A DNA stretch of 64,000 bases from Nodosilinea sp. WJT8-NPBG4 (GCA_019359285.1 JAHHHQ010000025.1:1-64000); one strand, 5' to 3'; positions 55,454 through 64,000 are shown, counted from the stretch's first letter. Notes: generated by a model not told the origin, from the sequence alone. A program made the numbers and translations.

Positions 55454-56371
55454 TTAGGCCGATAACCACGTCTGGCGCAGATGGGCGATCGCCAGCTCCT
55501 TGTGCTTGGCCTCCACCTCAATCCAGGGAGCCTGACGGAAGGAACTGGGCATGGCGGTGATCAAGTCGCTGTGGCGAGGGTCGTGGAGGGCGCTGCTCCC
55601 GTTGGAAATGTGCACCAGCTGCCAGGTCGGGTCGGGCCAGGTGGTGCGAGCCGCTATCAGCATCTGCTCGACACTGGGATGGTCGTAGCTATCGAGGCGT
55701 TCGTGAATCAGGTGGTGGTGGGCGTCGAACACCATGGGAATTTGCGTCGCTCGGCAAATGTCTAGAATGGCGGCGGCGCTGTAGGTGTGCTCGTCGTTCT
55801 CTAGGGTGAGGCGAGAGCGAATTGGCGTCGGCAGCTCGCGGATTACCTGGATGAGGCGATCGCGGCGATCGCCCTTGCCGCCGTGGATATTCATCAACGC
55901 CCAGGGCGACTGGGGTAGACCCATCAGATCAAACCAGCGGGCGTGGGCTGTCAGTATGGTGATGCTGTTTTCGATCACCGTGGGGTTGTCGGAATTGAGC
56001 ACTACAAACTGATCGGGGTGCAGCACCAGCCGAATGTTGGCGGCCTGGGCGCGATCGCCCAACTGCCGCAGAGCTTCGGCAAACTCGTCCAAAATTCTCG
56101 TGCCTAGGGGTGTATCCGAAAACGGAAAAATGTTTGATATCAGGCGGTAGAGCTGAATCTGGTTGGTCTGGCAAAACGCGATCGCCAGGTTGAGCCGCCT
56201 TAGGTTTTCGCTGTAGAGCGATCGCAACGCCTGCGTCTGCGCCTCCTCATCCAGCTGCAACAGCCGCTTGCGAGTCATGGTCTTAAAGCGCACCTCGGGC
56301 GAGGTTGTAATACAGACCAGCCCTAGATTTGGGGTGTCGAGGATGGCTTGAGCAGGAGAGTGGGAAGTCAT
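55454..56371 (-). CDS. uvsE: UV damage endonuclease
   Basis: The 305-residue TIM-barrel nuclease nicks DNA 5' to UV photoproducts and abasic sites. The N-terminal NLGLVCITTSPEVRFKTMT, the segment LRLNLAIAFCQTNQIQLYRL-type helix, FPFSDTPLGTRI, RLVLHPDQFVVLNS, MNIHGGKGDRRDRL and TLENDEHTYS all match UvsE metal and DNA sites. It is divergent from a spore photoproduct lyase homologue, so the two UV repair genes share a 271-base promoter region. Confidence 0.9.
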   Translation of the reverse strand: MTSHSPAQAILDTPNLGLVCITTSPEVRFKTMTRKRLLQLDEEAQTQALRSLYSENLRRLNLAIAFCQTNQIQLYRLISNIFPFSDTPLGTRILDEFAEALRQLGDRAQAANIRLVLHPDQFVVLNSDNPTVIENSITILTAHARWFDLMGLPQSPWALMNIHGGKGDRRDRLIQVIRELPTPIRSRLTLENDEHTYSAAAILDICRATQIPMVFDAHHHLIHERLDSYDHPSVEQMLIAARTTWPDPTWQLVHISNGSSALHDPRHSDLITAMPSSFRQAPWIEVEAKHKELAIAHLRQTWLSA

Positions 56372-56642
56372 GGGGCTGAATGCGCTGAGACTGCGTGCTT
56401 GCAGTTGTGATCAGGGGAGAATTGAGTAGCTTTTTCTACTATGGCAAGCAAACTGAGCTGAGCAATCCCTTAGCAGGCATGGATTACCCCACCCTTTGAG
56501 GGGTATCTTCCGACGGCAGAAACCCGCCCTGCCAGGGTCGGCAGTTACCCCAATTAACTGGTTTTCTCTGCCGCGTCTACTCGCTACGGTGAAAGCAGAT
56601 GCGCAAGCACTGTAGACATCACCCGCTAAGGATTTCTGCACT

Positions 56643-57767
56643 TTGACCTCAACTCCCATCGCCCCCCAAGCAACGCGCGACGAGCAGAGACTAGCCCCTC
56701 AGATTCACCTAGAGCGACTCCTCAACATTCAGGAGATTTACCACGAGCCCGATGCTTTTCAGTACCCGCGCGGCCAAGAGATTTTGGCCCAGCATCCCAA
56801 CGCATCGCTGATTGAGGTGCCGTCCCACTGGAACATTCCCGACCTGCACGGCAACGAGGGCTCAGTGGATGACTGGACTCGCATCAAGCGCACCGTGCTA
56901 GTGCTGGGGGTGAAGAAGTCTCTTCAGGCGCGTCCCAACAGCCGTTCTTCAGACTTTGTGGCCCCCTCCCACGCCAACGGCTGCGCCATGGCCTGTTCCT
57001 ACTGCTACGTGGCCCGGCGCAAAGGTTTCGCTAACCCCATTACCGTCTTCGTCAATATCGAGCGAGTGTTGGGCTACCTAGAGCGCCACGCTAAGCGCCA
57101 GGGCCACAAGCTAGAACCTAACCAGGTAGACCCTCAGTTTTGGGTCTACGAGATTGGCGAGAACAGCGACTGCTCGGTCGATGCAGCTATCTGCGACAAC
57201 GTGAAGGATATTGTTTCCCTGTTTCGCCGCATTCCCAACGGCAAGGCGACCTTTGCTACCAAATGCGTCAATCGACAGCTGCTGAGCTACGACCCGCAGG
57301 GTAAGACCCGAATTCGGTTTAGCCTCATGCCTGCCGCCAAAGCTCAAACTATCGATGTGCGAACGTCGCCCATTCCAGATCGCATCAACGCTATCAACGA
57401 CTTTGTCGACGTTGGTTACGAGGTGCACCTCAACTTTGCGCCCGTTGTTTATTACGAGGGCTGGCTCGACGACTACACCGATCTCTTTCGCCAACTCGAC
57501 GACACCCTCACCGATCGCGCCAAGCAGCAGCTCCAGTGCGAGGTGATTTTCTTAACCCACAACGATCGCCTCCACGATGTCAATATGGGCTGGCATCCCA
57601 AGGGCGAAGACCTGCTGTGGCAACCCGACCTGCAAGAGACCAAGTTTTCGCAGACCGGCGGCAAAAACGTGCGCTACAAGCGAGGGCTGAAGGGTAGTCT
57701 GGTCGAGCAATTTCAGGAACTACTGCACCGGGAAATACCCTACTGCACGGTGCGCTACGCCTTTTAG
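56643..57767 (+). CDS. splB: Spore photoproduct lyase family radical SAM protein
   Basis: The 374-residue protein has the radical SAM cluster motif CAMACSYC (C114, C118, C121; C-x3-C-x2-C as in spore photoproduct lyase). It also has DFVAPSHANG before it and IGENSDCSVDAA after. Classical SP lyase repairs 5-thyminyl-5,6-dihydrothymine using SAM. Cyanobacteria do not form spores, so the substrate here may be the same lesion in dried cells or another photoproduct. TTG start with AAGGA upstream. The C-terminal segment TGGKNVRYKRGLKG resembles the lyase tail. Confidence 0.85.
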   Translation: MTSTPIAPQATRDEQRLAPQIHLERLLNIQEIYHEPDAFQYPRGQEILAQHPNASLIEVPSHWNIPDLHGNEGSVDDWTRIKRTVLVLGVKKSLQARPNSRSSDFVAPSHANGCAMACSYCYVARRKGFANPITVFVNIERVLGYLERHAKRQGHKLEPNQVDPQFWVYEIGENSDCSVDAAICDNVKDIVSLFRRIPNGKATFATKCVNRQLLSYDPQGKTRIRFSLMPAAKAQTIDVRTSPIPDRINAINDFVDVGYEVHLNFAPVVYYEGWLDDYTDLFRQLDDTLTDRAKQQLQCEVIFLTHNDRLHDVNMGWHPKGEDLLWQPDLQETKFSQTGGKNVRYKRGLKGSLVEQFQELLHREIPYCTVRYAF

Positions 57768-58080
57768 AGGAAGGCGAGGCAAGCTATGCTTGCCTCGCCT
57801 CTACACCGCGCTACGGCGTTGTCGTTGCGTCTTTGTTGCTCTCCTTAAAGGCGCTAAGGTATTGCACCTTCAACTAGGCCGAGACTAATTGCTTGGCTGG
57901 ATGGGATGGTGGGCATTGCCCACGCTACAGGAGTGGGGGTTCTAGCGATCGCACCAGTACTTACTCGCGTCCAGAGATCGGATGATTCGGGACGTTGAGA
58001 GGAGCTGTGATCTAGAGATGAGGTGCAGCTCGATTGGGCTGCATGGCATTCTGGTGGCAGTTCGGTGGTGAGGTGGCACG
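57768..58080. other. Intergenic region with hairpin and a solo repeat end
   Basis: A 13-bp perfect stem AGGCGAGGCAAGC (57772-57784) with GCTTGCCTCGCCT (57788-57800) starts five bases after the splB stop and probably terminates it, though no T-run follows. GGTGGGCATTGCCCACGCTAC at 57908-57928 is a single end of the MITE-like family. No gene is seen. Confidence 0.55.
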
Positions 58081-58785
58081 ATGCAGCAGACTCTAAAACG
58101 GCTGGCTAGAGCCTGGATGCAGCACATCCATCCGCGACTGATGTCGTTTGTAGCCGCCGTTGGTCTGCTCTGGCTGGGAACTTGCCTGCTCATTCTGCTG
58201 GGCCTAGCTAATCTGGCCGAAGAAGTGCTGGAGAAAGAATCTTTTTTCTTTGATGAGTCGGTTCTGCTGTGGATTAATCAATTTGCTACACCGACCTTAG
58301 ATCGGGTGATGCTGACGTTTACGCGCTTAGGCGACCCCAGCACGGTCGTGCCTTTGACCTGCATTGGGTTTATCGGGCTTTGGTTGCGGCGCCACCGGTC
58401 GATCGCGATCGCCTTCGCGATCAACTGTGTGGGCGGGGCCGTGTTAAGTACTGGGCTGAAACTGTTGTTTGGCAAGTCTCGGCCAGCTCTTTGGCCCCAG
58501 ATTATTACTGAGACCACTTACAGCTTCCCTAGCGGGCACGCTTTGGGGTCGATGGTGCTCTACGGCTTTTCGGCCTACCTGCTGGCGCAACGCTTCCCTA
58601 AGCAAAAAATAATCATTTATGCAGGAGCGGTCTTTTTAATTGGCGGCATTGGCCTGAGTCGCCTTTACCTAGGCGTGCACTGGCCAACGGATGTGCTGGC
58701 CGGCTACGGCATTGGCTTCCTATGGATTAGCGGCTGCATTGCGCTTCTGCGCTTCAAGCTCTCGACTCCACCCTGGCTAAATTGA
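58081..58785 (+). CDS. PAP2-family membrane phosphatase
   Basis: The 234-residue protein has six membrane helices and the lipid phosphatase signature: KLLFGKSRPALWP (motif C1, KxxxxxxRP), TYSFPSGHALGSMVL (C2, PSGH) and SRLYLGVHWPTDVLAGYGIG (C3, SRx5Hx3D). It probably dephosphorylates phosphatidate or undecaprenyl pyrophosphate at the membrane. Intact. Confidence 0.88.
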   Translation: MQQTLKRLARAWMQHIHPRLMSFVAAVGLLWLGTCLLILLGLANLAEEVLEKESFFFDESVLLWINQFATPTLDRVMLTFTRLGDPSTVVPLTCIGFIGLWLRRHRSIAIAFAINCVGGAVLSTGLKLLFGKSRPALWPQIITETTYSFPSGHALGSMVLYGFSAYLLAQRFPKQKIIIYAGAVFLIGGIGLSRLYLGVHWPTDVLAGYGIGFLWISGCIALLRFKLSTPPWLN

Positions 58786-58859
58786 AGCTTGTTGCAGTTA
58801 AAGAGCATTTCCCCTGCGGAGGATGGTTTGTAACCGGCAGGGGTTGAATTAGGGTTTGC

Positions 58860-60896
58860 CTATCTCCCAACGCGAGCGGGGGTGAGCTGAGGCTGGGCCA
58901 TAGGCTCTCCCTCCAGCAGCAGGTTGCGAATCAGCCGAGCCAAGCCACGCTGAGCCAGCTTTGCCACCACCTGCTGGCCCATCGCCTGGGTCTCAGGCTT
59001 AAACAACAGGGTCGGAATCCGGGCTGCCACCTGGGCGGCATCAAAGCCAGGGGTGTCTTTGAGAATGTCGAGGATGCGGCGCAGGTTGTCGAGGTCGTTG
59101 GGGGCAGCGGCGGACGCAGGCGGCAAATCTTTCTTGAGGCCAAAGCGGCGCTGCACGGCGGTAGTCAAGCTCTGCACTGTGGTTTGGCCAAAGTTGTCGA
59201 GGCTGTTGACCAGTTCGCCGACAATGCGATCGCGCAGAAACGAGCCCCGGTCTGAGAACAAAAACTCTAGCGTCTGATCAATCAGCCGATCCATATCGTA
59301 TTCATCGCTGCTGCGGGCGTTGCGCAGCAGGTTCTCCAGCCGATTCCAGCGAAAGCTGCCGTCTTTAAACAGCAGATCTTGCAGGGAGGCCCGTAACTCT
59401 GGCGATTGGTCAGTGAGCAGCCGCTTAGCTACATAGGGGTAGGCCTTGCTGAGCACCTTGAAGTTAGGGTCAACATTGATGGCGATGCCCTCTAGCGTCA
59501 CCAGCGAGCGAATGATCAGCGCGTAGTAGGCGGGCACCCGAAATGGATACTCATACATCAATGCCGAAAATTCGTCGGTAATGCTCTTGAAGTTCAGCTC
59601 GGCGACGCTGGCGCCGAGGGCGTTGCTAAACACGTTGGCCAGGGCCGGAATAATCGGCGTCAGATCGGTGTCGGGGGTGAGAAACTCTAGCTTGACGTAG
59701 TCGTTGGCCAGCCCCTCAAAGTCGCGGTTGACCATGTGCACCACCGCCTCAATCAGGCCGTAGCGCTGGTAGGGCTTGACCTCGCTCATCATGCCAAAGT
59801 CGAGGTAGGCCAGCTTGCCGTCGGCCATGGCCAGCAGGTTGCCGGGGTGCGGGTCGGCGTGAAAGAAGCCGTGCTCTAGCAGCTGCCGCAGGGAGCACTG
59901 CACCCCGACCTCGATGAGGTGGGTGGCATCGATGCCGAGACTGTTCAGCTTGTCGATGTTGGTCAGCTTGGTGCCCTCAATCCACTCCATGGTCAGCACC
60001 CGGCGGGCGGTGTACTGGGGGTAGATGTGGGGCACGTAGATATCGGGAATGTGGTTATAGAGTTTGGCAAAGCGCTGGGCGTTTTCACCCTCGTGGGTGT
60101 AGTCCATTTCCTCGAAGATGCGCTCGCCAAACTCATCTAAGATAGCCACCAGGTCGCTGCGAATTTGGTTGATGCGGTTGGTGGCGAAGCGGGCCAGCCC
60201 TCGCAAAATGTGTAGATCGAGGGCAATATTCCGAGCTAGGCCGGGGCGCTGCACCTTGATGGCTACGTCTTCGCCGCTGTGCAGTTTGCCTTTATAGACT
60301 TGGCCTAGGGATGCCGCTGCGATCGGGTTTTCAGAAATTTCGGCGTAGATCTGGCTGGGGGGTGAGCCTAGCTCTTCTTCAATGAAGCGGTAAGCGGTGA
60401 CGTTTGAAAAGGGCGGAATCTGGTCTTGCAGCTTGGTCAGCTCTTCAAGAAAGAGCGGCGGCACCAGGTCGGGTCGGGTGGAGAGGGCCTGGCCAATTTT
60501 GATGTAGGCGGGGCCTAGGTTGGTGAGCATGGTGCGCAGCTGGGCGGCCCGCTTGACCTCGTTTTGGGCACTGCGCCCGGCACGGGCATCGAGCCAAAGC
60601 TGAGCAAAAAAGCTAATCAGCGGCAGAAAAATGCCGACAAACCGCGCCCAAACCTGAAACGGGCGGCGGCGGTAGTGGGTGGCGATCGCTTCTGGGTCAT
60701 AGCCATAGGACTCAAAGGGGTCTTGGGCTTTGGTAGCCAGGGTGCGAGGCCGGGGCGCGGCCAGGACGGGCTCAGGTGCAGTCACCGCAATCGGCTCGGT
60801 GATCACCTCTCCGGTTACCGTAATGGCTTCGGCGTCGATGATATCGACAGAGCCACTAAAGTGCTGAGCCGAGTCCTGGGTGGTATTTAAAGCCAT
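58860..60896 (-). CDS. ABC1/UbiB-family atypical kinase
   Basis: The 678-residue protein has an ADCK/UbiB kinase-like core. Family text includes LGPAYIKIGQALSTRPDLVP (KxGQ motif), VAIKVQRPGLARNIALD, EEMDYTHEGENA, GFFHADPHPGNLL and YLDFGMM. Long N- and C-terminal extensions of about 110 and 200 residues surround it. Homologues support quinone or lipid metabolism in thylakoids. The exact role is unknown. Confidence 0.85.
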   Translation of the reverse strand: MALNTTQDSAQHFSGSVDIIDAEAITVTGEVITEPIAVTAPEPVLAAPRPRTLATKAQDPFESYGYDPEAIATHYRRRPFQVWARFVGIFLPLISFFAQLWLDARAGRSAQNEVKRAAQLRTMLTNLGPAYIKIGQALSTRPDLVPPLFLEELTKLQDQIPPFSNVTAYRFIEEELGSPPSQIYAEISENPIAAASLGQVYKGKLHSGEDVAIKVQRPGLARNIALDLHILRGLARFATNRINQIRSDLVAILDEFGERIFEEMDYTHEGENAQRFAKLYNHIPDIYVPHIYPQYTARRVLTMEWIEGTKLTNIDKLNSLGIDATHLIEVGVQCSLRQLLEHGFFHADPHPGNLLAMADGKLAYLDFGMMSEVKPYQRYGLIEAVVHMVNRDFEGLANDYVKLEFLTPDTDLTPIIPALANVFSNALGASVAELNFKSITDEFSALMYEYPFRVPAYYALIIRSLVTLEGIAINVDPNFKVLSKAYPYVAKRLLTDQSPELRASLQDLLFKDGSFRWNRLENLLRNARSSDEYDMDRLIDQTLEFLFSDRGSFLRDRIVGELVNSLDNFGQTTVQSLTTAVQRRFGLKKDLPPASAAAPNDLDNLRRILDILKDTPGFDAAQVAARIPTLLFKPETQAMGQQVVAKLAQRGLARLIRNLLLEGEPMAQPQLTPARVGR

Positions 60897-61267
60897 AGCG
60901 CGCTCAGAGAGAGGGTTGAGAACCGAGGGATTGATGATTGGGGAGGCTCAGGCGATCGTCTAAACTATTCCCGTAAACTATTGTAACGGTATAGTCTCCA
61001 AATCCCCGGTGGTGACTGCCCTACTTCCTCCGATCGGATTGTGTCAATTGGGGGAGCCTTCAGGTTCCCACCGGCGTCCTCCAGTTTTGCAGTTTGCCCT
61101 CATCCCCCAGCCCCTTCTCCCAAAACGGGAGAAGGGGGGCCGGATTCAAAGTCCCTCTCCCGCTCTGGGAGAGGGATTTAGGGTGAGGGCCACAAAAGTT
61201 GATGCACCCAATAGCATGCCCCCCAAATCCTGAAAGATTTGAGGGGCATGCGGTTCAAAATAAATGA
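60897..61267. repeat. Intergenic repeats: two stem-loops and a terminator-like hairpin
   Basis: CCCCTTCTCCC (61111-61121) pairs with GGGAGAAGGGG (61127-61137), and CCCTCTCCC (61153-61161) pairs with GGGAGAGGG (61167-61175). They lie inside a GC-rich segment CCCTCACCC-like that recurs in many bacteria. A longer hairpin GCATGCCCC...GGGGCATGC at 61214-61251 abuts the end of the next gene and is a likely terminator for it. The promoter of the UbiB-like gene lies to the left. No gene seen. Confidence 0.6.
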
Positions 61268-61627
61268 CTACGCAGCCGATCGCCGGGGGCGCTTGCGCTC
61301 AGACTTTTTCTTGTAGCCGATGGCTTGGGCCTCGTTGCTATCGGAGCCGTAGACCCCCCGCACCAGTTCTTTCATGGCCAGGACGTTTTGGTGGAACTGC
61401 AACTCGGCCAGGCGGGCTTTGTCGGCGGCGGCTTTGGCACGCACCATGATTGCAGCCTCTTCGTCTTGGGCGGCCATCATCTCGGCGTAGCTGTTCTGGA
61501 GCCCTTCGATGGTGGTCTCGGGGCGGGCGGAGGTGTAGCCGGCGATGGTACGCGCACCGCGCAGGGAAGCAACATCTTGGTCGAGATAGTCGGGCCGCAA
61601 ACGGCGGGTGGTATCGGTGGTGGGCAT
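61268..61627 (-). CDS. Cyanobacterial hypothetical protein
   Basis: From the ATG giving MPTTDTTRRLRP, 119 residues, chosen because AAGGAG lies ten bases upstream, inside a longer frame that would start at 61651. The middle is an Ala/Arg/Glu-rich helix, and the C-terminal VRGVYGSDSNEAQAIGYKKK followed by a Lys/Arg run is shared by a family seen in several copies in some cyanobacteria. The basic tail may bind nucleic acid. Function unknown. Confidence 0.65.
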   Translation of the reverse strand: MPTTDTTRRLRPDYLDQDVASLRGARTIAGYTSARPETTIEGLQNSYAEMMAAQDEEAAIMVRAKAAADKARLAELQFHQNVLAMKELVRGVYGSDSNEAQAIGYKKKSERKRPRRSAA

Positions 61628-61651
61628 GGGTGTAGTGCTCCTTGATGGCAA

Positions 61652-62170
61652 TACAAAAGAGTGGTTAAAACATTGGGTTGGCGGTTAGGGCTGGGGAGGC
61701 TTGCCTGTCGCTTAGGGGAATGTGCCCGCTGCGATCGCCGACCCGGAAAAAACGGCGCAGCTTTACGGAAACAATATGGACAGGCGCTGCTGAATGAAGT
61801 GGCGATGATGGTGAAGCATAACCACCCCTGTACTTACCTGTTACCGGGATGCGATTACCAATTACCGGGGTGCGATTGTTTGTTACCGGGGCGCGATCGC
61901 TTGTTACCAAGGCGCGATTATTAATCACCGAGATGCGATTGCTTGTTACCAGGGCGCGATTGCTTTGCGTGTCTGGTGCCCATGCTCTGTCTGGGTATCA
62001 AGCTGTAGGGTGGGCATCGCCCACCTTTTACTGGGGCGTTAGCGAAGCTATCCGAAGGAATCGCAAGCCAAATCCATCGGGTGAACACCACTCACCGTCT
62101 ATCTTCTACCATTGCTGAATGTTCGAGGTTGGTGGTGGGTGAATGAGTGGGGTGATGGGCACTGCCCAGC
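61652..62170. other. Repeat-rich intergenic region
   Basis: It contains the six 21-bp tandem units and a MITE-like element, both listed separately, and short open frames on both strands that only exist because of the 21-bp period. I see no real gene. Confidence 0.6.
61841..61966. repeat. Six tandem 21-bp repeats
   Basis: The unit TTACCGGGGTGCGATTGCTTG occurs six times in a row with small changes, one copy holding a perfect HIP1 octamer GCGATCGC. The 21-bp period keeps a seven-residue repeat open in several frames on both strands, which explains apparent open frames there. Confidence 0.9.
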
Positions 62171-62174
62171 CTAC
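62005..62174. repeat. MITE-like element, second copy
   Basis: The ends GTAGGGTGGGCATCGCCCACC and GATGGGCACTGCCCAGCCTAC are inverted, and the interior has ACACCACTCACC, as in the element at 19946. A GGCGTTAGCGAAGC repeat lies inside. The right end supplies the stop codon of the TPR gene, so that gene's 3' end was probably set by the insertion. Confidence 0.6.
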
Positions 62175-64000
62175 TTTTGGAGGCGATCGCACCAATGGCT
62201 GGCGGTTTTGTCGTCAGGGAAGAGGCGCAAATAGTCTCGCAGGTCTTGGTGAGCCATGCCAATCGCCCAGGTAGGGGAAGCGTTAAGCCCCGCTTCATAG
62301 AGGGTGTGGGCGTCTACGTAATGGCCTGCGACCAGGTGGTAGAGAGCCAAGTTGAAGTGGTTGTGCCAATCGTTGGGGTCTTTTTCGTAGTCAGTCTGTG
62401 CTAATTGGATGGCCTGGGTGAGGTCCTGGAGAGCTGGCTCAGAAGCGCTGGGTAGTTCGGCAGGTAATGATTGCCCAACGTCTTGAACGCCACCTGTTTT
62501 GGCTAAGCCCAAGGCACGCAGATAGTGAGTCCAGTCGTCACTAAGATCATTTTCGAGTGTTTGGTTAAAGGCTGCGATCGCATTCTCATAGCGCTGTAGC
62601 CAGAGATAGAGTTCACCCCGATAGCCGATTGCCCAATTCCACTCAGGGGCAATATCAATGGCGCAATCGAGGTCTTGTAGAGCTGCTTCGTATTGCTGGA
62701 GCTGGCCGTAGGTTTGGCCTCGGGTAGCGATCGCCCAATCGTAATCGGGCTTGAGCTCAATGGCGCGATTAAGATCGGCCAGGGCTTGCTGAGGCTGACC
62801 TAAACGCCTGTAGACACTACCACGACTAGCAAAAGCATTGTGATAGTCGGATTTGATCGCCAACGCCTGATCATAGGCCGCAATGGCCTCCTCCTTGCGG
62901 CCCAAGTCATCCAGCGCACCCCCTTTGTTGTACAGCGCTGCGGGATAGTCGGGTTTGATCACCAACGCCTGGTCATAGGCCGCAATGGCCTCCTCCTTGC
63001 GGCCCAAGTCATCCAGCGCATTCCCTTTGTTGTACAGCGCTGCGGGATAGTCGGGTTTGATCACCAATGCTTGGTCGTAGGCCGCAATGGCCTCCTCATA
63101 GTGGCCCAAGGCAGATAGCGCACCCCCTTTGTTGTTCAGCGCTGCGGGATAGTCGGGTTTAATCGCCAACGCCTGGTCGTAGGCCATGATCGCCTCCTCA
63201 TAGCGGCCTAAGTCATCCAGCGAATACCCTTTGTTGTTCAGCGCTTCGTGCTTATCGGGTTTAATCGCCAACGCCTGGTCGTAGGCCATGATCGCCTCCT
63301 CATAGCGGCCTAAGTCATCCAGCGAATACCCTTTGTTGTACAGCGCTTCGTGCTTGTCGGGTTTGATGGCCAACGCCTGGTCGTAGGCCGCGATCGCCTC
63401 CTCATAGCGGCCCAAGACAGATAGCGAATACCCTTTGTTGTACAGTGCTTCGTGCAAGTTGGGTTTGATCGCCAACGTCTGGTCGTAGGCCGCGATTGCC
63501 TCCTCATAGCGGCCCAAGACAGATAGCGAATACCCTTTGTTGTACAGTGCTTCGTGCTTGTCGGGTTTGATCGCCAACGCCTGGTCGTAGGCCGCGATTG
63601 CCTCCTCATAGCGGCCTGATTCGGGATAGCGATTACCCAACTCCCAAAGGAATAAACCACTACTAAAGTCTGGCTCAGTCGAAGCTATCAAACTTTGGGC
63701 TACGTCTTGGGCCTGCTGCAGCCAATGTAAGCTTTGGAATTCGGGGCATCGCCCTGATTTGTAAACTAAGGCCACAAATTTAGCCAGGCTTTTCAATTGC
63801 TGTGGTTCACCCAAACAGACCTGGACGGCCAGATCGGTTTCAGCTTTAGAGAGATTGTGTTTCTCTTCGTTGTGGGGACAGTCTAGCGGGACTTCTTCCA
63901 GTACTGCCCAGCCATACTCAACCGCCGGACGCACCTGCTGAAGAAATTGGCGAACGCTATGCCTCAGTAGCGGATGATCAGCCAATTCAAACTCCGCTAC
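62171..64000 (-). CDS. TPR-repeat protein, 5' end beyond the window
   Basis: At least 609 codons are visible, and the frame is open at the right edge, so the true start is probably outside. About 130 residues of non-repeat sequence are followed by a dozen or more 34-residue TPRs with the pattern LGRYEEAIAAYDQALAIKPD. Central copies are almost identical at DNA level. The N-terminal part has CPHNEEKHNLSKAETDLAVQ, not identified. TPRs mediate protein binding; the partner is unknown. The C-terminal repeats are more diverged. Confidence 0.8.
   Translation of the reverse strand, partial: VAEFELADHPLLRHSVRQFLQQVRPAVEYGWAVLEEVPLDCPHNEEKHNLSKAETDLAVQVCLGEPQQLKSLAKFVALVYKSGRCPEFQSLHWLQQAQDVAQSLIASTEPDFSSGLFLWELGNRYPESGRYEEAIAAYDQALAIKPDKHEALYNKGYSLSVLGRYEEAIAAYDQTLAIKPNLHEALYNKGYSLSVLGRYEEAIAAYDQALAIKPDKHEALYNKGYSLDDLGRYEEAIMAYDQALAIKPDKHEALNNKGYSLDDLGRYEEAIMAYDQALAIKPDYPAALNNKGGALSALGHYEEAIAAYDQALVIKPDYPAALYNKGNALDDLGRKEEAIAAYDQALVIKPDYPAALYNKGGALDDLGRKEEAIAAYDQALAIKSDYHNAFASRGSVYRRLGQPQQALADLNRAIELKPDYDWAIATRGQTYGQLQQYEAALQDLDCAIDIAPEWNWAIGYRGELYLWLQRYENAIAAFNQTLENDLSDDWTHYLRALGLAKTGGVQDVGQSLPAELPSASEPALQDLTQAIQLAQTDYEKDPNDWHNHFNLALYHLVAGHYVDAHTLYEAGLNASPTWAIGMAHQDLRDYLRLFPDDKTASHWCDRLQK
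62860..63635. repeat. Near-identical 102-bp coding repeats in the TPR gene
   Basis: Seven or more units of 102 bp encode 34-residue TPRs. They fall in blocks: two with DDLGRKEEAIAAY, two with DDLGRYEEAIMAY and others with SVLGRYEEAIAAY. Neighbours in a block are more alike than between blocks, which points to recent local duplication. Confidence 0.8.

Noticed and set aside
61665..61928. Open frames on both strands with repeated short peptides such as VTNNRTPVIGNR
   Set aside because: They exist only because the 21-bp repeat has a period divisible by three; no start signals or family.
62840..63118. Plus-strand frame with VGFDHQRLVIGRNGLLLAAQ-like repeats
   Set aside because: Antisense shadow of the TPR repeats, periodic for the same reason.
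62860..63635. CRISPR array in the 102-bp repeats
   Set aside because: The repeats encode clear TPR units and have no unique spacers.

Overview
The window is a chromosomal stretch from a cyanobacterium. The evidence is a petL-like cytochrome b6f gene, a PsbQ (CyanoQ) lipoprotein, a CpcT/CpeT bilin lyase, the fbp-zwf-opcA cluster, phylloquinone genes menA-menC-menE, several cyanobacterial small-protein families (DUF2949, DUF5340, DUF1823) and very many HIP1 octamers (GCGATCGC). Gene order and the abundance of dispersed repeats suggest a filamentous, Leptolyngbya-like lineage, but that placement is inference.

Layout. 1-560 is an IS630-type insertion sequence end cutting into a cyclic-peptide ABC exporter gene, leaving only its 3' part. 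529-7473 (minus strand) holds a methyltransferase-like protein, a glutathione transferase, a CpcT-type lyase, an RTX protein, a HAD hydrolase, a Rieske oxygenase and two small coupled unknown genes. 7758-9713 is a large FAD/Rieske carotenoid-desaturase-like enzyme, possibly working with the Rieske oxygenase. 9914-13348 (plus) has an orphan ABC-2 permease, a glutamine amidotransferase, a beta-hydroxyacid dehydrogenase carrying an in-frame repeat insertion, and a DUF2949 protein. 13438-22749 (mostly minus) carries a Uma2-like remnant, a DAO-type oxidoreductase, psbQ, folP, a three-gene amino acid ABC transporter, trpC, lpdA, a TrmH-type RNA methyltransferase and tRNA-Leu(CAG). 22956-28231 has murA, an FAD-linked oxidase, a pentapeptide membrane protein, a phosphodiester glycosidase and a small membrane protein.

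28233-31517 is the overlapping menA-menC-menE operon (vitamin K1). 31744-34158 has an SSB-like protein, DUF1823, a small membrane protein and an alpha/beta hydrolase. 34420-38803 is fbp, zwf and opcA, the oxidative pentose phosphate/Calvin switch genes. 38886-40460 has a PdeM-like phosphoesterase and an SH3 lipoprotein. 40705-44609 is an exopolysaccharide operon (glycosyltransferase, WbaP-type transferase, O-antigen polymerase/ligase-like), with petL convergent to it. 45029-51179 has aroB, hisB, DUF2993, a DnaQ-like exonuclease, a cation/proton antiporter and a CheB-type methylesterase. 51275-55270 has a frameshifted exported protein, a COG2509 flavoprotein, a 2OG-Fe(II) oxygenase and a DUF411 protein. 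55454-57767 is a divergent UV-repair pair: UV damage endonuclease UvsE and a spore photoproduct lyase homologue. The right end has a PAP2 phosphatase, an ABC1/UbiB kinase, a small cyanobacterial protein, tandem repeats and a TPR protein that runs off the edge.

The window is mostly housekeeping. The most notable items are the UV-repair pair, the possible aromatic-carotenoid pair, a hairpin that encloses the start codon of the RNA methyltransferase gene, MITE-like elements with shared ends, and two genes altered by repeats or a homopolymer frameshift.
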